Virus record (IMG/VR): IMGVR_UViG_3300017746_000143
Span: 1 to 24,796 of that record
Direction: 5' to 3' (one strand)
Length of the DNA: 24,796 bases
Origin: a virus
Shown here one piece after another: positions 14,685 to 22,997 of the stretch (the stretch's first letter is position 1; each line of letters starts with the position of its first letter). Both the position numbers and the translations under genes were made by a program. The notes beneath the pieces were generated by a model. The model did no database searches. It worked only from the letters and a program-made list of their open reading frames with translations, and had not been told where the DNA came from.

Positions 14685-17045
14685 TTATGCTGGGAATGTT
14701 GCTCCAGTTGGTAATACATTGAAATCTAATATTACAAATTCAGCTGTTTTAGTTGGTTGTAAGAATATTTGTCCTACTAACTCATTTCTATCTATTACAG
14801 TTGGATTATTATTAGTATCATCCATTACTACTTTAAATGCATACAATCCTTGTCTTTGTTGTACTCCTTCTAAATATGGGTTTACTACACTTAAGAAATT
14901 ATTTCTTGTAGCAATTGTATTTTGTTCAAATACTAAATTATCAGCTACTCCAGAAATAAATCCTTTAAGAGCAATTAACAATCTACGTACATTTACTCTA
15001 TCTAGAGCACTAGCTCTTTTCTGTAAAGTTTTCTGACCAAATACTACTACTCCACTTTGTGGGAATGTTGCTAATGGATTAACATTTGCTTCATACAAAG
15101 TATCTCTATTAGTTGCTGTTAATTTTCTTTCAGCTCTAACTACTTGTCCTAAAGCTCCTCTAGTTAATCCAGCTGGTGCAAACCATGGTTCACTTGAAGC
15201 ATCTGTAAATACATAAACTCCTGGAATTACTGTTGATGCTGGTGAATATACTAATTCTCCAGTTTGAGGATCAATCATTTGAACCCATGGCCAATATGTT
15301 GCTGCATAACTATTATCAAAAGCAGAAGCTGCTTGTGATACTGAAGCTATTGAGCTACCATATTGTACTAAATCTAATACAGCAATATTATCACCTCTGT
15401 TTATCGAGTTATTAATTAAAGCCGTAGTTTGAGTTGCGTGAACTGCGTTAATTAACCCAGGAGCACTTATTACATTATATCTATACTCATCTACATTTCC
15501 TAATAAAGCAATTGCGTTATTATAATCACTACCTGTTAAACCTTGTGTATCAAAAGCTACACCATCTCCAATTTTATCATAGAAATTAGCAACTCTACCA
15601 GATACAATATTATTTCCTACTGCTCCATTAAATGAACCAGATTGAACAGCTGGTAAAGAACCTGTAAATTCAGATTTTGCTTGCCCATTATTATCAAAAT
15701 AATTAGGGGTTTTCATATTTACAGATTTAACTCTTACATATCTTGATAAATTAGCATATGATCCTGATTCTTGTATAAAGTAATCTGCACCTTCATTTAC
15801 TAAACGTTTACTAATATCACCAATTTGAGCTGCGATATAATTTGGTTGGTATGGGTCTAATGACACATTAGTATATTGTTCTAATACTACTTGTTGATTT
15901 GCATTATCATCACCTCTACGAATAAGTAAACTAAATGTTCCTGAACCAGTATTTACACTTGCTACTGACCAGCGTACATTTTCACGAGATCCTGTTGCTA
16001 ATGCTCCTTCACTTAATTCTTGTGTTCCTGTATTCATTATAGCACCTTCAGAAATTGTTTCTAGTTCAAAAGGTTGATTTACATCTGCTAAATTATCTGC
16101 TTCTAATGTTACAACAGCGGTATCAGCAGTTAAATCTGCTTCTTGAATTGTAATAACTGTATCTCCAGTACCTGAACCTGCACCTATTGCATTATTAACA
16201 GCAGCTGCAGATATTGTAAAAATTGTTCCTACTTTAACTCCTTCTCCTAACCCTGTTGCTGTTATAGTTCTAATATTAGCGGCTCCATCTCCACCTGCTG
16301 TAGTTATTGTAAAAGTTACTCCAGTTACTCCTGTTGAATTTACACCACTTACTATTGCGTTTGCGGTTGAAGTGTTTCCTTGGGTAACTGTAAAAGTACC
16401 ATCATTACCATTTGCAAATCCTAAAGTAGCTGAACCTGTTAATTCAGTTGCTACTAATGGAGAACCACCTACATCATTAGTTGAAAATGTAATTGTATCT
16501 CCTACTTCATATCCATTTCCTGCGGAAGAAGCAGTTACTCCTGTTACTATTCCATTATTAGTTTGAAGAGCAAATGTTGCTCCTGTTCCACCACCACTAG
16601 CAATAAAAGTTTGTGGTGCTGCGTAAACCACTACCCCAGAACCTGTAAATGCTGTACCAACAGATGTTACAGAACTAAATAAAGCTGCTGCATTATCATC
16701 TCCTGTTAATAAACCAGATCCATCTACTGTACTAATAAATGAGCTTGTCGCAGAAGTAAAATCTTCTGGAGTTACTCTAGTAACTAATAAACTAGATCCA
16801 CCACTTTGGAAATAATTATTTGCTGCTAATGAGGTTAAGTATGAGTATGCTATTGAAGCACTTTCTACTGTGGTACCAAAAATTGCTGAATATTCACTAA
16901 ATGAAGTAACCAAAGTAGGAACTTCAACTGGACCTAATGCTGTTGGTCCTATAATAGCGGCACCAATTTCAGCTGGTTGTTGAGTAATAAATGATTGGTC
17001 GTTTTCTCTAGCTAATACACCTGGAGATAATAATGTTTCTGCCAT
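14685..17045 (-). CDS. 18: Contractile tail sheath protein (gp18-like) with inserted domain
   Basis: A 786-residue tail sheath subunit (T4 gp18 is 659); contraction of the sheath drives the tube into the host. The N-terminus (LLSPGVLARENDQSFITQQP, then IIGPTALGPV, SFSEYSAIFG) and C-terminal part (ALKGFISGVADNLVFEQN, QRQGLYAFKVVMDDTNN, KTAEFVILDF) have the usual sheath pattern. Between about residues 135 and 325 is an extra Gly/Thr/Ala-rich beta region with units such as GATFAL....GNGYEVGDTITF, of the kind seen in decoration or fibre-like domains. It probably sits on the outer face of the sheath. The tube gene follows 42 bases later. The late-type motif upstream is a one-base variant. Confidence 0.93.
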   Translation of the reverse strand: MAETLLSPGVLARENDQSFITQQPAEIGAAIIGPTALGPVEVPTLVTSFSEYSAIFGTTVESASIAYSYLTSLAANNYFQSGGSSLLVTRVTPEDFTSATSSFISTVDGSGLLTGDDNAAALFSSVTSVGTAFTGSGVVVYAAPQTFIASGGGTGATFALQTNNGIVTGVTASSAGNGYEVGDTITFSTNDVGGSPLVATELTGSATLGFANGNDGTFTVTQGNTSTANAIVSGVNSTGVTGVTFTITTAGGDGAANIRTITATGLGEGVKVGTIFTISAAAVNNAIGAGSGTGDTVITIQEADLTADTAVVTLEADNLADVNQPFELETISEGAIMNTGTQELSEGALATGSRENVRWSVASVNTGSGTFSLLIRRGDDNANQQVVLEQYTNVSLDPYQPNYIAAQIGDISKRLVNEGADYFIQESGSYANLSRYVRVKSVNMKTPNYFDNNGQAKSEFTGSLPAVQSGSFNGAVGNNIVSGRVANFYDKIGDGVAFDTQGLTGSDYNNAIALLGNVDEYRYNVISAPGLINAVHATQTTALINNSINRGDNIAVLDLVQYGSSIASVSQAASAFDNSYAATYWPWVQMIDPQTGELVYSPASTVIPGVYVFTDASSEPWFAPAGLTRGALGQVVRAERKLTATNRDTLYEANVNPLATFPQSGVVVFGQKTLQKRASALDRVNVRRLLIALKGFISGVADNLVFEQNTIATRNNFLSVVNPYLEGVQQRQGLYAFKVVMDDTNNNPTVIDRNELVGQIFLQPTKTAEFVILDFNVLPTGATFPA

Positions 17046-17074
17046 CTTTATATGTTATTTTTAATATTGTTTTA

Positions 17075-17086
17075 TTATACATATTA
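17075..17086 (-). promoter_or_regulatory. Late-type motif before the sheath gene
   Basis: TAATATGTATAA on the coding strand, one mismatch to the consensus (G for T in the centre), 29 bases before the ATG and followed by TAAAACAATA. Confidence 0.55.
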
Positions 17087-17103
17087 AAGACTTTCTCAAA
17101 GAA

Positions 17104-17355
17104 CTATTTTAACTTAATAAATTCTCCTTTTTCTAAATCAATATTACCTTCTCCATATTTTTCCTGTAGTTCCATTCCTAATTTCTCTTGTTTCTGGAGT
17201 TGGTTTTGATATTGAATTTGAAGTTTTTGCTTTTCTTTTTCAATAAATATTTTTCTTATTTCTAATTGTCCTAAAGCAAAAGTAATTTCATTATCCTTTA
17301 ATTGAAAATCTTTTAATTGCTGCAACTCTTCTTTTAATAACTTTGTTGTACTCAT
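17104..17355 (-). CDS. Small coiled-coil protein of the tail cluster
   Basis: An 83-residue, almost fully helical protein, rich in Lys, Glu and Gln, with heptad-like spacing of Leu/Ile (LKEELQQLKDFQLK, then EKEKQKLQIQYQNQLQKQEKL). It ends with a short polar segment (YGEGNIDLEKGEF). No cysteine, signal peptide or enzyme motif. The function is unknown. Its location between the glycan genes and the sheath gene, with a late-type motif 11 bases upstream, argues for an abundant late protein, possibly an assembly factor or scaffold. The start ATG follows the A-rich leader ACAAAAATAAA, typical of this phage. Confidence 0.75.
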   Translation of the reverse strand: MSTTKLLKEELQQLKDFQLKDNEITFALGQLEIRKIFIEKEKQKLQIQYQNQLQKQEKLGMELQEKYGEGNIDLEKGEFIKLK

Positions 17356-17366
17356 TTTATTTTTGT

Positions 17367-17378
17367 TTATAAATATTA
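17367..17378 (-). promoter_or_regulatory. Late-type motif before the coiled-coil gene
   Basis: TAATATTTATAA on the coding strand, a full match 11 bases before the ATG, overlapping the TAA stop of the upstream glycosyltransferase gene. A near copy (TGATATTTATAA, 17395-17406) lies 28 bases upstream inside that gene's final codons. Confidence 0.6.
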
Positions 17379-18284
17379 ATGTTTTTCTATTCTATTATAA
17401 ATATCACTTTTTACTTTAGAGGTAAGATCTATTAATTTATTATTATGATAATACCCTAAACTCTTTATTTCAGAAAAGTATATAATAGATTGTTTATTAT
17501 TTAAACTAATTACTTCTCCATTTATATTTATTTTTACTAATTTTTCTTCAAAATTATCATATACTATAACTTCATTTTTAGAAAAAAATAATTTATATTG
17601 ATTATTACTTTTATTATAATTTAATACATCTGGGTTTCCTGTTTCTAACAATCCTACTATTTTTGTTTCTACTTTAGTATAATCAAAATTAGAAATTAAA
17701 TGTCCCCAATATGCTTCTGCATCTAAATATAAAGATTGTTTTGTTATTGGGTCTGAGCTGGTGTATTCTTGTTTAGATATTAAAGTATTAATTTTATTAG
17801 CATTTTCTTTACTTAAAATGTTAAATAATAAACTTGGAAATAGAGAAACATTGGTAGTTGGGTCTTTAAAATCGCTACATATAAAATCTTTAGGATTATT
17901 AAGTATATTTAATACTTCTTCTGTTATTTCTATATCGTAATTTATAAAAGAATAATGAGAATAATCTAAATTTTGGCAAAATGTAATTGCGTTTTTTTTC
18001 AAATTAAAAACAGTCCACCCATAATCATTCATTATATGTGATATTTTTTGATTTTGAATAATTCTCCAAAATTCCATTCCCCTTTCAGGGTATTTTAAAA
18101 TAGGATTACTTTTATCATATACTAAATAATCTATATCATTTTGAATTGAAATAGGTAAAGGGGAGTGAGATGCTATTAATATATCAAATTTATTTTTTAT
18201 TTGATTAATCATATTATGTAACAATTTTATTTTTTGTTCTGTATCACAATAACATACAATGATAACTAAATTTTTATTTTTCAT
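17376..18284 (-). CDS. GT-A-like glycosyltransferase candidate
   Basis: A 302-residue protein whose N-terminal half resembles family 2/GT-A nucleotide-sugar binding folds: a first strand (LVIIVCYCDTEQKIKLLHNMI), a second strand LIASHSPLP, then DYLVYDKSNPIL. A later acidic strand (SFINYDIEI) could take the place of the DxD metal site. The C-terminal ~80 residues are strand- and lysine-rich and unrecognised. The ATG overlaps the end of the 1243-residue glycan enzyme gene by 11 bases (ATGAAAAATAA), so translation is coupled and the two proteins probably work in one pathway. No hydrophobic segment suggests a cytoplasmic enzyme. Acceptor and sugar donor cannot be read from the sequence. Confidence 0.66.
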   Translation of the reverse strand: MKNKNLVIIVCYCDTEQKIKLLHNMINQIKNKFDILIASHSPLPISIQNDIDYLVYDKSNPILKYPERGMEFWRIIQNQKISHIMNDYGWTVFNLKKNAITFCQNLDYSHYSFINYDIEITEEVLNILNNPKDFICSDFKDPTTNVSLFPSLLFNILSKENANKINTLISKQEYTSSDPITKQSLYLDAEAYWGHLISNFDYTKVETKIVGLLETGNPDVLNYNKSNNQYKLFFSKNEVIVYDNFEEKLVKININGEVISLNNKQSIIYFSEIKSLGYYHNNKLIDLTSKVKSDIYNRIEKH

Positions 18285-21200
18285 AACATGCTATATAAGG
18301 GGTTATATCTTTACTTTCGTTATACTTAGTAATAGATTCATATTCTATATAATTAGTATCAGAATTGCTTTTAAACCAATCACCATTTTTAGTTAATATT
18401 TGATTAATAACAGGTTGTTCTGATTTATATAATTTTAATAATTCTAATTTTTTATCTAAAATATTTTTAGATAATTTTGTAGAATTTTTACTAAAAACAT
18501 AAAATTTATTAGTTAGTTTTTTAATAGTTTCAAATAATCTTTTATGTTTGGGATGACCATATTCTCCTATAGGATTATGAGTTACAATTTTTTCCCAATT
18601 TTTAGATAATAAGTTTTTAAAAAGATTTAAATCATAAATTTCGGTTTCATCATAAAGTGAATCTTTAAAATCCCACATTTCATAAGAACCTACATTAAGT
18701 GATTCCATTACATTTTTAAATTCTTGATTCCTAATTTTATTACTTTTATTTGTAATACAAACTACTTTATACTCTGGGCCATGTTGTATTAATTCTGCTC
18801 CTCCAAATATTAATTCATCATCGGGGTGTGCAACAATCATTAACTTTTTAAGTTGATAATCATGGAATGCCTTATTTAAGGTATTAGCATTTTTAGGTGC
18901 AACTGAAGGGTCTGGTCCATGAATAAAATAGGGTTGAAGAGAAAATTTATCATACATTACATCAAATCCTTGTTTTAAAAAATAGGGGTTAACTAAAATT
19001 TCATCCTGTGAACTATAATAATTATTCCATGTAATAGGTAAATCTAATGTTTTATTTTCTTCCCATAAGATATTATTAGCTACTCTTTCTTCTGAAAATG
19101 CATTATCATCGGTATAAATTTTAATTGAGTATTGGTTTAATTCTTTATTCCATTCTAAACATTTTTCAAAAAATAATTTACATTCTTTATTATAAAAATA
19201 AAACCCTGTTGCTATTAATTTATTATTTGGGTTTCGTTTTAAATTTTTTATTGAAGCTAATTCATTACCATAGTTTCCTTCTAATTTTATACCCTTATGA
19301 TATCTCCATTGATTGATATCTTCATGAAAATATTTCATAAATAAAGGATAATCTTTTAAATTAGATAAGTATTGTAGTGAAGTATCTATATGTTCAGTTA
19401 CAAATGCATCACCATCTATCCATGCAAAATTATCATAGTTTTCTTCTAATGAATCTAAACTTGCTAGATATTTAGCAAAATATATAGAATAATCTTTACT
19501 AAATAAATCTGGTTCATGGGTAGAATTTATAGTTGGTTTTGGTTTGTAATTAATTCTTTTATTTATTACATTAGGTAAATCAATTGTAGAATCACAATTA
19601 AAACTATATACTATAAGTTTATATTCAGAATATTTTAATAAACTTTTAGCTAATACTTCTATCATAGGTAAATAACTTTCATTACCTCCTGTTATCCATG
19701 TAAATTTAAAGTTTTTTTTTGGTTCTAATATTTTTAATACTTTATTATATACTACATCTGTAGTTATTGATTTTTGACATATATGTTGGTTTTGGGTTCC
19801 CTCATTTTCAGGACACCAATCCCAATTACCTGGGTCAAATACATGTTTAGGACTAACCCAACAATTATTACATACAGAGTTATTTTCTATCTTAGTTAAA
19901 TTATGAGTAAATTCAAACCCATGAGGAATAAAATTATTAATCATAACTGTATGTTTATCTAGTACCCAATTAAGCCAAGATAAACCAGAACCTAATCCTA
20001 TAAACAAATCAGCATGGTATAAATGATTTAATGTATCTTCCCATTTTAAATTCTTTTTATCTATTATATTTGTTCCTTTAAAACCTTCTTTTGATATATT
20101 AACTACTTTATATCCTTTACTTTGTAATTTTTTAGCTAATAATCTAAAATTTTCATGAGGCCATTCTTTTAACCCTGATGTTGCTCTAGGGGCAATACAA
20201 ATGTATTTACCTTTAATAGGTCTTTTTTTTGGAGTAAAATCTATACCATAATGTACCTCTTTATAAGGCAAACCTAAAATATCTGTAGCTGCTTGGATAA
20301 GAGGAATAGTATTTACTTGTGTTTTATGATGATCAAAGTTTTTCCAATCACCCTCACTACTTTTAAACCATCCTATTTGATATACTGCATAGGCATTATA
20401 TGGATCTCCAGGTTTTATAAATTTAATATCTTTATATTCTGGGAGATTTTTAAACCATTCATTATGGAATGTACTAACTATTACTTTACATTTATGTTTT
20501 TTATAAAATTCAAGTACTTGTGGGGTCCATGCTAATGTATCTCCTAATGCCTTAGATTCAAAATTAATTTTAACTGTTTTATCTTTTAAATTAAACTTAT
20601 GTACAACTTCCCCATCTATTTTTATAATCCAAGGTATATAATAAGATTTACTACATTTAGTCCACATATTATTAGTAATAGTAGAAGAATGTATAACTTT
20701 ATTATTAGAACTATCTATAAATTCAACAAAATATTTTTGTTTATTATGTCCCTTAATTTCTACTTTAGGGCCTAAATCAAAACTAATTTCTATTTTATTT
20801 TTAGGTATATTAATTAAAAAATCAGATATCTCTTTACTCGCTATTTTTGCTGCATTTTCCCAAGTAAATTTTTCTCTAATAATTTTAGATTCTTTTAAAG
20901 CTATTTCTTTATGTTTTTTATAATTAACATAAGCATCTCTCATTTGTTGTTTTAAATGATTAAAATCAGGTTCATAAAATTCACCTGCTAAAAAAGATTG
21001 AGAAAAACTACTATATTCTCCTCTTTTAGCATCAGACATAGATTTTATAGAAACAGGTAAACCCATTCCCTTTGCAAATTCTAATTGTGCACTACAATTT
21101 GAATAAATAGAAGGAGTACCACAAGCCATAGCTTCAATTAAAGGTAAATTCCATCCTTCAGCTCGGGCACAAGATAAAAATACATGACCCTTTTGGAGAT

Positions 21201-22005
21201 ATTTTATATATTCTTCTCTAGTAGGAAAATGTTTAATTTTTAGTCTTGGATCTTCTAAATTATAGTTTTTAAGTCTATTTTCCGTTGTATCAAATCCATC
21301 TTTAGCAAATGGGTTATCTATAGATAAAACTAAATCTACAGGTTCATTTTCATTAAATTCCTCTAAAAAAGATTCAATAATTTCTTTGGTTGCTTTTCTA
21401 TAATCCCATCTACCAAACATAACAAATTTAAACCTATCATCTTTATATTCTGGAAGTGTTACATTTGCATCTGGGTAGAATATTTTCCCATCAACTGCTT
21501 CAGGTATAACTTTAACCTTTTTAGGGTCCATTCCTTGTTCTATAGTGCAATCTCTTTGCCAGTTAGAAGCAACCCATACTTGATCATATTCTTTTAGTTT
21601 ATTAAAAAAATCATCTGGTTGGCGAGTTGATTCCCATACATTATAAGCTATTTTAGGACCATCATAGTTTTGGTAATAAAAATGATGAGCAGTTTCATTT
21701 AAAACAATATTCACATTATGATCAAAATTTTGACCATATGATGAATACATAGAATGATGGTTTAAAATTCTATTTTCATCCCATAATGATTGTTCACATA
21801 AAAGTTGTTTATCTAAAGAATCTAAATATTTTTCATTATTATGTGGTTCTTCACTATGACCATCCCAAGATTTCCCTACTGTATAATTTCTAACTTTTAA
21901 TGGGTGTAATTTAGATAATTCTCTATAAAAAAATCTAGTATGATTTGCATAACCTGTAGTTCCTATATAACTACCATGAGCAAATATTTTAGGTATTTTA
22001 TTCAT
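18274..22005 (-). CDS. Four-domain glycan enzyme: GT4 + TibC-like heptosyltransferase + GT-A + PIG-L deacetylase
   Basis: A 1243-residue cytoplasmic multi-enzyme. Residues ~1-400 form a GT4-type glycosyltransferase (FGRWDYRKATKEI; EX7E with Glu283/Glu291 in EGWNLPLIEAMACGTP). Residues ~480-760 resemble the TibC/AAH autotransporter heptosyltransferases: SKALGDTLAW at the start, PGDPYNAYAVYQIGWF, APRATSGLKEWP, IGLGSGLSWLNW, and a finger with Cys712, Cys715, Cys731 and Cys743. Residues ~765-1010 look like a GT-A transferase with Asp864-Gly-Asp866 (WIDGDAF). Residues ~1053-1243 are PIG-L/LmbE de-N-acetylase-like: AHPDDE (His1060, Asp1062, Asp1063) with GG, and GEYGHPKH (His1151, His1154). The fusion could add, extend and deacetylate a glycan on a virion or host protein. 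It lies between tail-completion and sheath genes, but its upstream promoter is the host-like type. Domain limits are approximate. Confidence 0.83.
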   Translation of the reverse strand: MNKIPKIFAHGSYIGTTGYANHTRFFYRELSKLHPLKVRNYTVGKSWDGHSEEPHNNEKYLDSLDKQLLCEQSLWDENRILNHHSMYSSYGQNFDHNVNIVLNETAHHFYYQNYDGPKIAYNVWESTRQPDDFFNKLKEYDQVWVASNWQRDCTIEQGMDPKKVKVIPEAVDGKIFYPDANVTLPEYKDDRFKFVMFGRWDYRKATKEIIESFLEEFNENEPVDLVLSIDNPFAKDGFDTTENRLKNYNLEDPRLKIKHFPTREEYIKYLQKGHVFLSCARAEGWNLPLIEAMACGTPSIYSNCSAQLEFAKGMGLPVSIKSMSDAKRGEYSSFSQSFLAGEFYEPDFNHLKQQMRDAYVNYKKHKEIALKESKIIREKFTWENAAKIASKEISDFLINIPKNKIEISFDLGPKVEIKGHNKQKYFVEFIDSSNNKVIHSSTITNNMWTKCSKSYYIPWIIKIDGEVVHKFNLKDKTVKINFESKALGDTLAWTPQVLEFYKKHKCKVIVSTFHNEWFKNLPEYKDIKFIKPGDPYNAYAVYQIGWFKSSEGDWKNFDHHKTQVNTIPLIQAATDILGLPYKEVHYGIDFTPKKRPIKGKYICIAPRATSGLKEWPHENFRLLAKKLQSKGYKVVNISKEGFKGTNIIDKKNLKWEDTLNHLYHADLFIGLGSGLSWLNWVLDKHTVMINNFIPHGFEFTHNLTKIENNSVCNNCWVSPKHVFDPGNWDWCPENEGTQNQHICQKSITTDVVYNKVLKILEPKKNFKFTWITGGNESYLPMIEVLAKSLLKYSEYKLIVYSFNCDSTIDLPNVINKRINYKPKPTINSTHEPDLFSKDYSIYFAKYLASLDSLEENYDNFAWIDGDAFVTEHIDTSLQYLSNLKDYPLFMKYFHEDINQWRYHKGIKLEGNYGNELASIKNLKRNPNNKLIATGFYFYNKECKLFFEKCLEWNKELNQYSIKIYTDDNAFSEERVANNILWEENKTLDLPITWNNYYSSQDEILVNPYFLKQGFDVMYDKFSLQPYFIHGPDPSVAPKNANTLNKAFHDYQLKKLMIVAHPDDELIFGGAELIQHGPEYKVVCITNKSNKIRNQEFKNVMESLNVGSYEMWDFKDSLYDETEIYDLNLFKNLLSKNWEKIVTHNPIGEYGHPKHKRLFETIKKLTNKFYVFSKNSTKLSKNILDKKLELLKLYKSEQPVINQILTKNGDWFKSNSDTNYIEYESITKYNESKDITPYIACYEK

Positions 22006-22041
22006 TTAATACTTTATAACTATGGTTAATTTTTAGTAACC

Positions 22042-22073
22042 TTAATATACGTAACTATTTAGCAAATTCCACA
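22042..22073 (-). promoter_or_regulatory. Host-type promoter of the glycan operon
   Basis: On the minus strand TGTG (22073-22070), 20 bases, then TATATTAA (22049-22042), in the context ACG-TATATTAAGGTTAC. It matches the replication promoters (CGTATATTAGG) but has a weaker -33 element and a weaker -7 end. A perfect TTTG also occurs here, but with only 13 bases of spacing. The -7 element is 36 bases from the ATG. Confidence 0.6.
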
Positions 22074-22997
22074 CTATTCTTCCCTAGTCTGTCCACCAGG
22101 AAAAGTTTTTATTCCCTGCTCAAATGTATCTACATTACTAATAGTTTCAAAATTAATTGTAACTTTAGATTTACTATTCCATTTATTAATTGAGTGCATT
22201 TCTTTTTGGATAGTATCAGGTATAATATAACCTCTTAATTGTATATTAAATGTACCTTTTACTAATCTATCTTTACCTTGAGTCAATTCTGTAGCAGTTG
22301 TAAATTGGTCTATAAATGCTCTAAATTTAAATCTTTCTGGATTACCCCAATAGGCATCAGAGGCATATTCACATGCTTCAATAATTTTATTTAACTGTTC
22401 CATATAGTATGTTTGAATAATACAACTATATTCTAATGTAACAAAATCAGGAACAGCAACTGCATAATGTTCTTTTATTGGTTTTTTATTATTTAATACT
22501 GAAAAATTATTATAAAAATTATCAGGACTATATCTTTTTTGGAATGAACTATATAAATTTACACCATTAGCATCTAATTTATTATAAACTGATCTATCTT
22601 TTGCTATTGAATCTCTTTTTACAACAATAATAGGTAACATTATAGCACCTTTTTTATCTCTATAATAACCATCTCTTTGAAATGATTTCCATCTTTCAGG
22701 AGATCCATAAATTATAGGTACATTTCTTCTTCCACCATTTTGATATACAAAAGGTTTAATAACTTCTTTAAAATAATAAAATACCGCTTCATCTAAATCT
22801 TGAAGGCCAATAGAGAAGGGTTTTGTATCATCATTTTTAAAACTTAATTTAGTTGATCTATTAAAATCTATTCCGGTTTCAGATTCATTTGGGTTAATAC
22901 GAGCATTAGGATTACCCCTTTCAGTATCAAAAGCTTTTTGTTGTTCAATACTTATTTGTCTTTGTGTTTTAGGTATAGGTTTTCTAATTTTACTCAT
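22074..22997 (-). CDS. Tail completion / sheath terminator candidate (gp15-like)
   Basis: A 307-residue protein whose pattern parallels T4 gp15 (272 residues), the ring that caps the tail and joins it to the neck. Shared landmarks, in order, are an early VPIIYGSPERWKS strand-turn, a LPIIVVKRDSI strand, the TLEYSCIIQTYYMEQLNKIIE strand-helix, FKFRAFIDQF and a late TFNIQLRGYIIPD. The N-terminal ~45 residues are polar and basic, and the C-terminus ends in a flexible GGQTREE tail. It starts on the stop codon of the preceding gene (TAATG, one-base overlap), and lies third in a gp13-gp14-gp15-like order. Similarity is by pattern only; gp3-like function is the main alternative. Confidence 0.72.
   Translation of the reverse strand: MSKIRKPIPKTQRQISIEQQKAFDTERGNPNARINPNESETGIDFNRSTKLSFKNDDTKPFSIGLQDLDEAVFYYFKEVIKPFVYQNGGRRNVPIIYGSPERWKSFQRDGYYRDKKGAIMLPIIVVKRDSIAKDRSVYNKLDANGVNLYSSFQKRYSPDNFYNNFSVLNNKKPIKEHYAVAVPDFVTLEYSCIIQTYYMEQLNKIIEACEYASDAYWGNPERFKFRAFIDQFTTATELTQGKDRLVKGTFNIQLRGYIIPDTIQKEMHSINKWNSKSKVTINFETISNVDTFEQGIKTFPGGQTREE

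Noticed and set aside
14572-15036. A 154-codon open frame on the plus strand across the tube and sheath genes
   Set aside because: It lies opposite two well-supported structural genes, has no recognisable domain and reflects low stop density of the complementary frame.
22006-22041. GGTTA...TAACC pair in the leader of the glycan operon as a riboswitch or terminator
   Set aside because: The stem is only 5 bp, AT-rich and lacks a T-run or any known aptamer pattern.
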